A DNA stretch of 64,000 nucleotides from Agapanthus africanus (Eukaryota > Streptophyta > Magnoliopsida > Asparagales > Amaryllidaceae). Below are positions 40,213 through 50,635 of the stretch, in pieces (position 1 is the first letter of the stretch; every line of letters starts with the position of its first letter). Made by a program: the position numbers and the translations under genes. The stretch lies in contig CM057346.1 in the NCBI GenBank assembly GCA_030015575.1, forward strand, positions 558,192,315 through 558,256,314, given 5' to 3'. The notes beneath the pieces were generated by a model. That model had not been told where the DNA came from, searched no databases, and was given only the letters and a program-made list of their open reading frames with translations.

Positions 40213-41906
40213 TTAGCATTTGTGATCCCAGACGAACGGGGTTCCCTTCTTCATCATGTGACTGTAAGGACGGCACTTGCCTGAGAGATTGGCTATGAAT
40301 CGCCGGACGCGAGCTTCCCTTGGAGAGACCGCAATTGCTTGAGAGTCTTCGGTGGGGGCATCTCCATAATTGCCTTGATCTTTGACGGATCTATCTCGAT
40401 GCCTCGGTGTCGGACGATGAATCCCAGGAATTTGCCTGAGGAAACACCGAACGCGCATTTGAGAGGGTTCATCTTCAAGTTGTATTGCTGAAGGCGTTGA
40501 AATACGATCTTCAGATGCTCTAAATGTTCCTCATATGATTTGCTTTTCACCACGAGGTCGTCGATATAGCATTCGACGACTTCATGTATGAGGTCATCGA
40601 AGATCTTCGTCATGGCTCTCTGATAGGTGGCACCGGCGTTCTTTAGACCGAAAGGCATCACCTTGTAGCAGAATATACCCAAAGGGGTCCGGAAAGTGGT
40701 ATGCTTCTGGTCTTCGGGATGCATCTTTATCTGGTGGTATCCTGATGAACCGTCCATGAAGGAGAAAACCTCAGGAGTGGACGTATTTTCTATCATCAGC
40801 TCGGTGACCGGTACTGGGAAATCATCCTTCGGGCAAGCTTTATTGAGATCCCGAAAGTCCACACATATGCGCACCGTTCCATTTTTCTTCATCACCGGTA
40901 CAATGTTGGCAATCCAATCTGGATATTGAACCTCTTGGATGAAACCAGAGTCGATTAGCTTCTTGACCTCGGCGTTGATGCTCATCTCGAGCTCGAGCCG
41001 CATCCTTCTCGGTGCTTGTTTGATTGGCTTGACGTCCGGAGATATGGCCAGTTTGTGGACAGCATCCTCTGGGTCTAGTCCTGGCATCTCGGAATAGTTC
41101 CATGCGAAGCAATCCTTATGCTGCATAAGCACATCATTTAGTGTAGCTACCCTTTCTTCAGACAGCAACTCACAGACGAATGTCAGCCGCGGATCATTCA
41201 TCGTCCCCAAATCAATTTTCTTGAGATCGTCTGAAGTAGTACGTATTCCATCTTCCAGCTCTTTCGGCGCCGGCGGAAACTCTGAGATCACCTCGTTATC
41301 ATTGATTCCTAAGCACCAGAGGAGGTCATCCATATTCTTGGGCTCTTCTTTTGATAGTGCTATCATATGACAGGTACGAGCTCGCTTCCAAAACCGATGT
41401 TGATCTAGTTCTATTCTCGCTGTATGCATGGTTTTTGGTTTGTGCTTCTGCGGCGGAGGTATCCTCCAACTGTCGGATAGAGCGAACTTACCAAGCTGAT
41501 ATTGGTCTTCGACCCAGCTCTTGAAAGTGAAGCAGTCTTCAATAGGATGTCCTATTACCCTATGATAGGAGCAATAGTCCGGATGAGAGACTTCGCCTGC
41601 TTGCTCAGGGTGCTTGGACTCCGGGAGTATAATCAGTTGATGTCTTATGGCGAGATCGGGTATCTTCCGTGTTTTGTTCTGAGGAAAAGAGTATGCTCGA
41701 CTCATCTTCTTTATAAGAGACGAATCTGGATTACTCGATTCCTGATCGTGTGGCATCTTGGTCCCACTTTGTCGCTCTCGAACACTTTTCCCGCTCTTTG
41801 ATCTGCGCCGGGCCTTTTGTATGACGGGTTGACAGGGAGGAGCATTTTCATCTTTCGCAGCCTGTTGAAGAAGGCGTTGCGTCCTGGCTTTCCCGTAAAT
41901 GGCCAT
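40213..41906 (-). pseudogene. Element C reverse transcriptase with an upstream Cys/His module
   Basis: The 537-codon open stretch (40293-41906) starts with a basic region, then YSFPQNKTRKIPDLAIRHQL and a Cys/His module YCSYHRVIGHPIEDCFTFK at about residue 110, which normally belongs to gag. RT follows: DCFAWNYSEMPGLDP, VRICVDFRDLNKACPKD, FMDGSSGYHQIKMHPED, MPFGLKNAGATYQRA and catalytic CYIDDLVVKS. A one-base frameshift near 40,330 leads to REARVRRFIANLSGKCR in the next frame, then TAA 40213-40215. Confidence 0.9.
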
Positions 41907-42615
41907 TTCGCGATTGTGGTAATCTCGAACCTATTGACTCGCTTCCCTTATAAGCTTGTCCATCTGTTCTTCAAACGACGGACTAAGCATTTTTATGTCG
42001 GGAGCTCTTTCTGGTTCAGGGTTAGCATTTTCCCAAAAAACATCTCCCTCTTCATCAAAGTCATGTATGACGTAGCAGTCGCGGAGTAGCTCCCTTTTCT
42101 TGGATTGAACATACCCAAGCCCGGTCGTTTCCATTTTTCCGTTGGGCAATTTCCACTGAATTCCAGGGACATTCCAGATCCTATTATAGAACCGTGCTTG
42201 TCGAGCAGTTTGCTTAAGGGGTACACCTTTGCGTCTCTAGAGTATCCTTAGTCCGTCTGTATAATATCTGGAGCCTGTCGAGTGTGGAATCCGCGCCGTG
42301 CCAGATTTCCTTCTTCACTTTAGTTTCCCCGGATCAGTAGAATAGGATCGCCTTTTCACCTTCTCGCCTGGGAGGGACATAGAACGTCTGCAACTCTTCC
42401 ACACTGTAGGTATCAAGCGCGTCTAGTTCTTTATGATGTTTGGGCGGAACCATGGCAACTTGCAAATTTTGCTCTTCATCAACGAATGTTTGAATTGAAG
42501 GTCGAGCAGAGAATATGGCATTGACCTCATCTTCTGAGTCGCTGCCGAAAATAAGCGTAGGAGCAGACGGTCCTGGTTTGTTGCACTGGGGCAGACCTAA
42601 GTAAACTATTTCTTC
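41907..42615 (-). pseudogene. Element C protease-RT linker, decayed
   Basis: Frame continues past the protease stop with SAPTLIFGSDSEDEVNA and VPPKHHKELDALDTYSVEEL, then several stops and fragments such as GSGMSLEFSGNCPTEKWKRP and SYSATATSYMTL. No catalytic domain. In Ogre-type elements an intron lies between protease and RT; I could not identify convincing splice sites here. Confidence 0.6.
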
Positions 42616-43221
42616 TTACTCCTCGGTATCACTCCCGAAGACCGGAATGGTAGGGATAGCTTTATTCTCCGGTTTATGACATCTCTCTGTGTCTTCAAAG
42701 TCTAGTAAGAAGTATTTTGCATCTTCGTACTTTCGGACTTCGTTTACGGAGAATGGGTTTAGCTCTCCTGTTACGGTATACTCAAGACCATCCTTGAAGT
42801 ATTTCATACACTGATGCTGTATAGAAGGGATGATGTTGTACTCGTGTAACCAAGGCTGACCAAGCAAAGCATTGTAGCATGTCTTGGCATCGATGACGTG
42901 AAATTTAATATCTGTGACGAGTAGTCCGAAGCATAGCATTAGTATCACCGACCCGAGGGTCCGTGATGACTGGGAATCGAAGCCGGAGATGGTGATTTTA
43001 TCATGAGCGAGGTGCTGAACGCTCATGCATATTTCTTTCAACACCCTCACGTTAAGGAGGTTGACGGAGGACCCATTATCGACCAGGATTTTACCTATCT
43101 TGATGTCATGACAGTACCCGGAGACATATAGGGCACGGTTGTGCTCGCACGTCCCGAGGAGGAGATCTTCATCGCCGAAGGTAATATCGGCTGTGTGTAC
43201 TTCTTCCAGCTCGTCCTTCAT
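42616..43221 (-). pseudogene. Element C aspartic protease
   Basis: Active-site region GKILVDNGSSVNLLN (D-N-G where D-S/T-G is usual), then ISGFDSQSSRTLGSV, KFHVIDAKTCYNALLGQPWLH, a typical plant gypsy protease end. It ends at TAA 42616 after VFGSDTEE. Confidence 0.85.
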
Positions 43222-44451
43222 CTTTTCTTTAGCGAGAAAAGCTTGGAATTATTCCGGCTAATGTAGCGCCTTGATCAATGAGTCCCTTGCTTCTTTTGAT
43301 AGTAAAAGAGCGTCGAGAATGCTGAGCTGCGAGGGTAACTTTCTCAAGTGTGTCAGAATGTTGTAGTCCACCGTACTTTTCCTTAGCGGGTCTTTGGCGT
43401 TCAGCTCTTTCATGACTTGGTCATCTATGGCGATATCTTCAGAGACCTTCTCTTTTCTCTTATCTTTTCTGTTTGCGGGTCCGAGATTCTTTTCGGGTAG
43501 CGTACGATTGCGTAGCTGAATGTTTTCGCAAGTTTTCGGTTCTTCCTCTTTCCCCGAAGTAGATTCTTTGAAGAGAGGGCAAACAGTCATCTCTTCATCG
43601 GAGTCACTTTCGAAGGTGAGGACTTGCGATCCCCCAGCGTTGACCACGCGACAATTACCGGCAGTTCTTTTAAGCTCCTCGGTCGTGTTTCTTCGCTCCC
43701 GACGAGTTTTGCGTTTCATCCGCTTAAAATGTTGTCGGTGAGCAACATACCCTTGCTACCATCATTTAAAAGCGTTGCATTCCTCAGTGGGGTGCGCAAT
43801 CTTTTGATGGTATAAACAGTAGCTAGGATACATCTCTGCTTCATCGAGAGTGTTTCCTTCGGAGGGTGGTAGCTTTATTCCCGTTGATATGGCTTTAGCA
43901 AACCTTTTCCTCGTCTTGAACTTGTTTTTATTCGCGACGGATGTCCTTTGATTCGGCGGGAGTGTCTCGGCTCTTTCATCCAGTCGCTGGCGTTTGGCTT
44001 TTTCAAATATGGCCATCTCATGCTCCCAATCAGCTTTGCTTTTCAGATGAATTTCATTTAGAAAGGCGTCGATCATTTCGTCTGTCGGCCACAGAAGTTC
44101 TGGTCCAGGCCCTACCCCCAGTCTTTCGGTGCAAGGTGCTTCTTCCTTGTCTGCCGACGAGTGAGAGATCACATGGCAACTTGTCACGTAATCTTCATAT
44201 TCATCCGACGAGTCTTCTCCATCATCTCCGTCTTCAAGGACGTGGCTGAGGAACTCTTGGAGCGTGATTGGGGTCCGCGCCTTCTGGTTATACTCTTCCA
44301 GCACGTCGATCTGTTTCTGCAGGTCCGTGCGCTTGTCACCAGGCTTCACGGGCTTTTTGGATTTCTTCTTCTTTTTCGAAGATTTCGACTGCTGGATATG
44401 GACACTTTGGTTATCACCACCAACCTTTGGAGTTGGGTGCGGCTTCAGCAA
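43222..44451 (-). pseudogene. Element C gag-protease spacer with second Cys/His module
   Basis: Open 43762-44451 and 43258-43719 in the same frame, with stops between. Contains a poly-Lys patch (SSKKKKKSKKPVKP), an acidic patch (EDGDDGEDSSDEYEDY), the Cys/His module YCLYHQKIAHPTEECNAFK at the end of the first part, and NILTHLRKLPSQLSILDALL in the second, a block normally just before the protease. Confidence 0.8.
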
Positions 44452-44639
44452 CCCTTCGATGATCTGGGGTTCCAGCGGATTCTTCCACCTGATTGCCGGG
44501 CATGTCTAGAGCTCATTCAGCATCCTTTTGCTTTTGGCCAAAAGAGCCACCTCCCATGGAGCTTCCTCAACCAAAGAGCACGTTGCCCCCGGTGTGTCCA
44601 TCTTCTTAGGAGTGTGCGGTTGTGATGGGCTTACTTGCC

Positions 44640-45752
44640 TTGTAGGTACCGATCCTCGATCCATCCCTTAAAGACGAAGCAATCTTCGATTGGATGGCTT
44701 ACCGTTTGGTGGTAAGGGCAATAATTGGGATTATTCACTTCACCGGGTTGCAATGGTCACCTTGGATTCGGCAGATTGATAAGCCGGTTGCGCATCGCCA
44801 GCTCAAAGAGTTTCTTCGTTTTGTCCCGTGGGAACGAGTAAGGACGCTTCATCTTCTCATTATAATAGCGTCGTCTCTCTTCCAGTTGATCCGCCAGCTT
44901 TGGGGCACTGGACTGCTGTTGGGTGTTCACAACGAAGATTGCCTTCTCTTTACCCTTTTCGTTCCGCGGTTCCGGCTTCGGGAGAGATGGTCTATGGCCC
45001 ATCTGGTCCATCTGGGCCAGCTTGTTGATTAGAGCCTTGAACGTGGTCAGTTTGAAGAACATCATGAACTGTGAAATAGTTGCATGAGGGTCTAGGGTGC
45101 CCACAAACATGCGCACCGCTGGTGCTTCTTCGATGCGCTGTTCGCACTTCGACCACAGGTTCCGCCATCGGATTGCGTACTGAACCCACGTCTCGCCCGG
45201 CTTCACCCTGGCATTGATCAATGCCGTTATTCGGGTGCGTTCACTAGCATTTGCGAATTGTTGGGTGAACAACAACTCCATTTCCTCGAAAGTTTTGACG
45301 GAGTCATTTGGAAGTTCGGAGTACCACTCGAATGCCGTCTCCGATAAGCTGCCGACGAATTGGCGAAGCAAGAGCTTATCATCGCCGCCGGTGTTGCCAC
45401 AAAGAGCCCTGAACTGGGCGACATGTTGATGGGGATTGCCTGTCCCCTTGTACACATGGAATTTCGGGATCGTGTAGCCCGGCGGGTATTTTATCTGATC
45501 ATACCAGCCTGGATACGGTCGCCCAGTTCTAACAATTTGCCCAGCCGCTTCATTCGCCTGGTGAACTTGTATCTGCTGAGCGATATAATCATCCAGGGCG
45601 GCTTTGGAGATTGTCTCTTCCTTGGCTGTTGACAGAGCCGGTAGAGGGTTTGATGTTTCTCCTCTATCATCTTCAATTATTACTGGAGGATCTTCGGTTG
45701 GGGGATCCGGCTGGATCATCATGCCCACCATATCTTGGAATAGAAGGGCCAT
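44640..45752 (-). pseudogene. Element C gag capsid region
   Basis: Retrotrans_gag-type domain: KYPPGYTIPKFHVYKGTGNP, HVAQFRALCGNTGGDD, LLRQFVGSLSETAFEWYSEL, SVKTFEEMELLFTQQFAN, VKPGETWVQYAIRWRNLW. It ends with KMKRPYSFPRDKTKKLFELA and a TGA at 44757; the frame then continues into the Cys/His module YCPYHQTVSHPIEDCFVFK at about 44,700. Confidence 0.88.
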
Positions 45753-47102
45753 TCGTTTTATATTGGCTGCTTGTTCCGCAGCCTCTTTGTCCTTCTTCTC
45801 AAGTATTCTCCGAAGGAACTCGGCATCAGTTTCTTGCTCATGGCGTTACTCCGAAGATTCCTCTGGGCTTTCTTTTGGTCCTATGAGCACGGCCATCGCA
45901 GTCATCATCTCCTGAACCTTCTACTGCTGCTCTTGGGCTTTTGTCACAGATCGCGTAAGTGGTCGATGACCTGTGGAGAAACGGCTATCCTCTTTTCCGG
46001 ATGCCATATAGACGGTATGCACCACCATGCCCCCAGACTTAGGACATTTAGGCTCAGTGCCTTTGACATTTGTTGAAGGCACGGGGATTTTCTCCGGCCT
46101 TCTCCTCTTATGAGCGGTCGAAGTTGAGGGGGCCGCTGCAGTGGGCACCCAATTAGCCGTCGTCTTTTATGGCTTAACAGGACGGTTTTCTTCCTGTCGA
46201 ACCTTCAACTTCTTCTGCCGGCGAGGATAGTCTTGATCAACCACCGACTCTCGGACTTGTCGCCAGATTTTGTACACTTTAGAAGACAGTCGTTGGGGGG
46301 ACTGTTTTGGTTTCATTTCTGTGACTGTCTCCACCGGCGGTGGAGATCTTTTTAGTACGGCGGTAGGCGAATTCCTGCGCACCTTGTTCAGCAGCTCAAA
46401 GCTATTCTCGGTTGGAATAGCAGCATTAATTTCCACCGTTGAAGCCGGTGGAGTTAGCCCAGAGAGGGAGTTGCCCCCAGCCTTCCTTACTCAGCGCCAG
46501 TGGCGACGTCGAGCATGTCGAGCGGACGGTGTTGGTTCGGCGGTGAGGATGGCTTTGTCTTGCCCCCTGTCCAGATGAGGCGCCGCTGGTGCCAGCCTCT
46601 TGAAGACTGACGTCTTTTGAGTAGCGGTTTCCAATCTGTCAAAGATAGACCTTCGAGCAGGAACGGGAGCCAGAATAGTCAGTCTTGTAAAGACCGACTC
46701 TTTGGGAGGAGAAGCCGCCTTGACAACTTCAGGAGCAGAGATGTATATCTTCTTTGGGATGGCCACTTCAGGTGTCATGGGCTTCTTTACAGGCCCATCG
46801 GAGTTCAGGTTCAGTCTGGCGAAGACCGAGGAGTTGGAGCTGGACGACCCGCTGAGAGGGGCCGTGGTAGCAGCAAGTCGATCGTAGACCGACTTCTTAG
46901 GAGCTTCCGGTGCTGGCATAGGAGCGCTGAAGCTCGTTGGCGGGAGCATGGTCCTGAAAAACAATCCTGTGGTGGCTTGGGTGACCTGTTTCACCGGCAT
47001 CGTGAACAGGGAAGCCGCCTGGGGCCCGTAAGCTATGCCCCCAGTTGAGGCAGAACATGGGTTGCAGTTGCATGTGGAACACTTCGAGCAGGTGAACGCC
47101 AT
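45753..47102 (-). pseudogene. Element C gag N-terminal extension with SVFxRL repeats
   Basis: One frame from a likely ATG at 47102 (MAFTCSKCSTCNCNPCSAST, a Cys cluster) to gag, interrupted by stops at 46491, 46167, 45921 and about 45,848. Contains five copies of an S-V/I-F/Y-x-R-L motif: KSVYDRL, SSVFARL, ESVFTRL, RSIFDRL, TSVFKRL, then KVYKIWRQVRESVV and YPRRQKKLKVR, and a basic KRRRPEK. Long N-terminal gag extensions occur in large Tat/Ogre elements. The role of the repeats is unknown. Confidence 0.7.
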
Positions 47103-47228
47103 TGATCCTTGCTTTCTGCACCAAGTAAAACGCCAAATCTCAGTATCTCGAACCCAAGGGCAACCATTAGCAAACCGCGACTCGTTCGCGAACACGACAC
47201 ACGAAGTGTGGAGTGGAAAGAGGAAAAG

Positions 47229-47251
47229 GTCCCACTGGACGTGCCAGAATC
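47229..47251 (-). promoter_or_regulatory. Element C primer-binding site
   Basis: Minus strand TCTGGCACGTCCAGTGGGAC immediately after the 5' LTR. Similar in type to the A/B site TGGCACCGTCTGTGGGA. Confidence 0.75.
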
Positions 47252-47819
47252 TGTTCCCCTCCGAAAGACGCGGCGGAGACGCGATGTACGCCTTGCCTGA
47301 AATTCGGGGCAGATGCTAATTGGTGCTATCCGTCGACCTCTCTGAAAATGCCAAGTTGATCTATGGCACCATGTATCAAACGTTTAAACGGATGCGGCTG
47401 ATATAGCAGACTTCGTCAGATTCCCCCTCATCTGAGGGGGTTTTGATTGTGGGGACGCTCTTCCCTGCAGGCGCAAGCCCCTGCAGTTAATTATGCTGCC
47501 GCATCGCGGTAACAACTTTCTCCTTCTCCAGATGGTCACTTCGTGTCGTGGGTGATTGTTTTGTTTTTGGTTGCCCGTGGATTGTATACGGAGACTAAGT
47601 TATGTCGTCGCCCGTAGGGCGTAGACTAGTCCAAATCCGTATCTTTCTTAGATTTGGGTTTGGGGGGTAGGTTTAAGGATACGTTAATCTCATTTGAGAC
47701 TAAGATCGACTTAAACGTTTGTTAAGGATACGTTAGTCTAATTTTAGACTAAGATCAACTTAAAGGGGCCATTTAGATCCGACAAGAGAGCAATTGGGCT
47801 CTATTGTTTAGTTTAGTGA

Positions 47820-48170
47820 CATTGCGGTCGATTGCCAGTTTAAGGACATGGGGGTCCATTGTTAGTTTAAAGACATCGCGGTCGAGATTAAGGACATCAT
47901 AGTCCGTTGATTTAAGGACTCCACGGTCCGATGTTAGTTTTAAGACGTCACGGTCGAGATTAAGGACATTATAGTCCGTGAGTTTAAAGACCTCACAGTC
48001 AAGGTTAAGGACATCATAGTCCGTGAGTTTAAAGACCTCACAGTCAAGGTTAAGGACATCATAGTCCGTAAGTTTATAGACCTCACAGTCAAGGTTAAGG
48101 ACATCATAGTCCGTGAGTTTAAAGACCTCACAGTCAAGGTTAAGGACATCATAGTCCGTGAAATGTATGG
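47820..48170 (-). repeat. 24/48-bp tandem repeats in the C 5' LTR
   Basis: Same family as 31310-31585, with four copies of the 48-bp unit AAGACCTCACAGTCAAGG + TTAAGGACATCATAGTCCGT instead of two. Confidence 0.9.
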
Positions 48171-49281
48171 TTGTCGGGACCCGTCACCTCTCTGAAGACG
48201 TTGAAGGATTACAACGACAAGTATCAGAGGAGTAAAGAGATGTACCCTCGAACCGGTGTGAATTGTTTGAAAGATCTGTAGCCCAGTTTGGGACTAAGAT
48301 CTGTTGAGTATTTATGAGCAGATGTGCTCAGTTCAATATAAGTTGAGGACTTATGGCCAGAATTGGGCTAAGTCTAATTAAAAATGTTTAACATTTTTAG
48401 TTGCTCTGGCTATTAAGCCTTTATTTGAGCTCAGCCCTTTCAATAATGCTAGGCATTGGGCTTTGACATTTTTGTCTTGTATTGAATGCATAGCATTCAT
48501 CAGAAACAAAGCTTGTTCTGACAGTGCGCCACATGGTGCGCCAGGCACATTGCGCTAGTCAAAGAGCGCACTGCGCTTCTGTCGGGTAGCTCACACGAAG
48601 AGAACACATGTCGCGCTTAGCGCTAAGCACTAGTTTGTTAGCGCCTTGCGCTTTTAATTTATGAGCACATTGCGCTAGTCTGTTGGCGCACCAGTGAGTG
48701 ACACGTGGCGCGCTTGGCGCTGAGCGCCAGCCCATGAGCGCAGTGCTCTGTTTTAGAAGCGCAAAACGCAGATTGTGTCTCTGGTTGACACGTGGCAGGT
48801 TTTGGTGCTGAGCGCCGGTCCAATGAGCACAAGGGCGCAATTCATTAGTGCAATGCACTTTTCAATAGCACAGGGCACATCTGATCAATTTTAAGATCAA
48901 AGAACAAATTTATGTTCTTCAAAGGAGGCATTTTCCTCAAGATCCAAGAACAAAAGTTCTTGTTTTTATAAAAGGCTCTGTCTTTATAGATCAAAAGATC
49001 TATGAATGAAGTAAAATACTTCTTTTAGTCATTTTATGATTAGATCTTTTTTATCTTTTCTTTTTTTTTATTAAAGACCTTGGTCATTTTCTTAGATCTC
49101 TGATATTTTTAGAAGATGGTTCTTCTTTTTACGAGATGGTTTCATCTCTATTATTCAAGAACATAGTTCTTTTTACCTTGAAAATGAAGAAAAATCTTCT
49201 TTTTTTAAAGAGCTTTCTCTTCTTTCGCAGAGGGTTTTTCTCTCTCTTTTCTGTATATCCTCGAGACTTGAAGTCTAAGGA

Positions 49282-49293
49282 CCTTTATATAGG
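49282..49293 (-). promoter_or_regulatory. Sense TATA box of element C
   Basis: Minus strand CCTATATAAAGG in the 5' LTR, conserved at 32696-32707 in the 3' LTR and near 58,390 in D. Confidence 0.65.
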
Positions 49294-49877
49294 GCCAAAT
49301 GATTTGTTAAATCTTTTTTGGGAGATCTTTCTCTAATTGATTTGGAATATTTCCCACCGTTGGATCTTTGATCCTAAGGCTTCTGTTTTACAGAAGATAA
49401 TCTTCTTGTTTTAATAAGACTGAAAAATCTTTCCATAACAAAATTTTAGTTCTGATTAATTAACAATTTATTGTTATTAGATCTTTTGATCTGACGGTGG
49501 GGAATTTTTAATTCCAGCGCTGGCGCATCTACGTTCGACACGTGGCGCGCAGCACAGAGCGCAGCGCAACTGCGCTATCAACTGCGCTAGCGCGCACCTG
49601 TGTTTGACACGCGGCACGCGACGCAGAGCGCAGCGCACCTGCGCTAGCGCACCTGTGTTTGACACGTGGCGCGCAGCGCGCAGAATCTGAAGCGTTGCTT
49701 CAATTTAAAATTTAAATTTTGAAACAGAGCTTTGCTATGATTAGGGTGAAAGGAAGCGTCGCTTCATTCCATTTCTTGGAACTTGAACAGAGCTTTAGTC
49801 TGATTAGGGGGAGCAGAAGCGTCGCTTCATTTCAAACCTTGGAATTTGAACAGAGCTTTGGTCTGATTGGGGAAACA

Positions 49878-50255
49878 AGCGCGCGCTAAGGGAGACTAAA
49901 CTACGGGATAATCATGTCCTCCCCATTCAAACAACATGATGTTTCAGAAAGGAACCTTCGATGTATGTTTGTCGATGTTATTTGCAAAATTTAGAGAGCA
50001 AGATGATTCAACAACTAGTAGGATTATATATTAATAGATAATGATTTTTTTAAATAAAAATGCTTAAATTGGTATGTTTGTGTGAAGAATTAGAAGAGAT
50101 AGAGAGATTTATGAGAGAAACGTTTTTAGTTAATGTAACAGAAGGATTGGAGCCTAATCTTACTCTTTATATAGGAAATGCCATTATACTATTACACCCT
50201 TATTAATCATGTAATTGCATATGATAGACCTGTGTACATTACGGATATTCTAACA
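49878..50255 (-). repeat. 3' LTR region of copia remnant F
   Basis: The right end is exact: minus strand TGTTAGAATATCCGTAATG begins at 50255, directly after a polypurine tract. CCTATATAAAGAG (about 50,163-50,175) is its TATA box. The left end is uncertain because element C abuts at 49878 and no second LTR is in the window. Confidence 0.7.
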
Positions 50256-50275
50256 CCCCTTAAGCTGGAGCATAC
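50256..50275 (-). promoter_or_regulatory. Copia F polypurine tract
   Basis: Minus strand CTCCAGCTTAAGGGGTG just before the LTR start TGTTAGAATA. A common plant copia tract reads GCTTGAGGGGGAGTGTTAG. Confidence 0.8.
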
Positions 50276-50635
50276 ATATCGTACATGCCCAGTTTACTAC
50301 AAATAAAAAACACTATATTCCTGCTTAAAGGCTTTGTAATAAATCCGCTAACTGATGAGCAGATTGAACATAATAAGTATCGATGGTCACATCTTCAACC
50401 TTCCTCCTTACGAAGTGGCAATTCATCTCAATGTGTTTCGTTAGCTCATTGAACACAGGGTTGGAGGCAATATAGATTGCAACATTATTATCACAATATA
50501 GCCTCATAGAGGAATGGCCGCGAAGCCAAGCTCTCCAAGTAGAAAGCAGATCCATACAAGCTCACAAGTGGTATGTTCCATTGCGCAGTACTTTGACTCA
50601 GCACTGGAGCAGGACACCACGCCCTGGTTCTTACT
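50276..50635 (-). pseudogene. Copia F RNase H C-terminal part
   Basis: Minus strand text [55 protein letters not shown] and [23 protein letters not shown] is the end of a copia RNase H. A frame break lies near 50,520 and the stop is at 50325. It continues across the solo LTR at 54290. Confidence 0.85.

Larger units (their letters stand above)
30754..49877 (-). mobile_element. Element C: large Tat-type Ty3/gypsy retrotransposon
   Basis: LTRs at 30754-33292 (3') and 47252-49877 (5'), ends TGTTCCCC...GGGGAAACA on the + strand. 19,124 bp. The minus strand carries a primer site, gag with an extra N-terminal region, protease, RT, two RNase H domains and integrase. The region between integrase and 3' LTR (33293-37887) holds an oppositely oriented gene cassette and several tandem/hairpin repeat families. 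The dual RNase H and size fit the Tat/Ogre group. Several nonsense codons and frameshifts break gag and pol. No matching target duplication is visible (left flank TGTGT, right flank AGCGC). Confidence 0.92.
47252..49877 (-). repeat. Element C 5' LTR
   Basis: 2626 bp, same ends as 30754-33292. Longer mainly through two extra 48-bp tandem units near 48,000-48,100. Several mini-hairpins that are perfect in the 3' LTR are broken here (CAGAGCTTTGCTATG, CAGAGCTTTAGTCTG, CAGAGCTTTGGTCTG). Confidence 0.92.

Noticed and set aside
41907-42615. Ogre-type intron between protease and RT in element C
   Set aside because: Position would fit, but I found no convincing donor/acceptor pair and the stretch still holds protein-like fragments.
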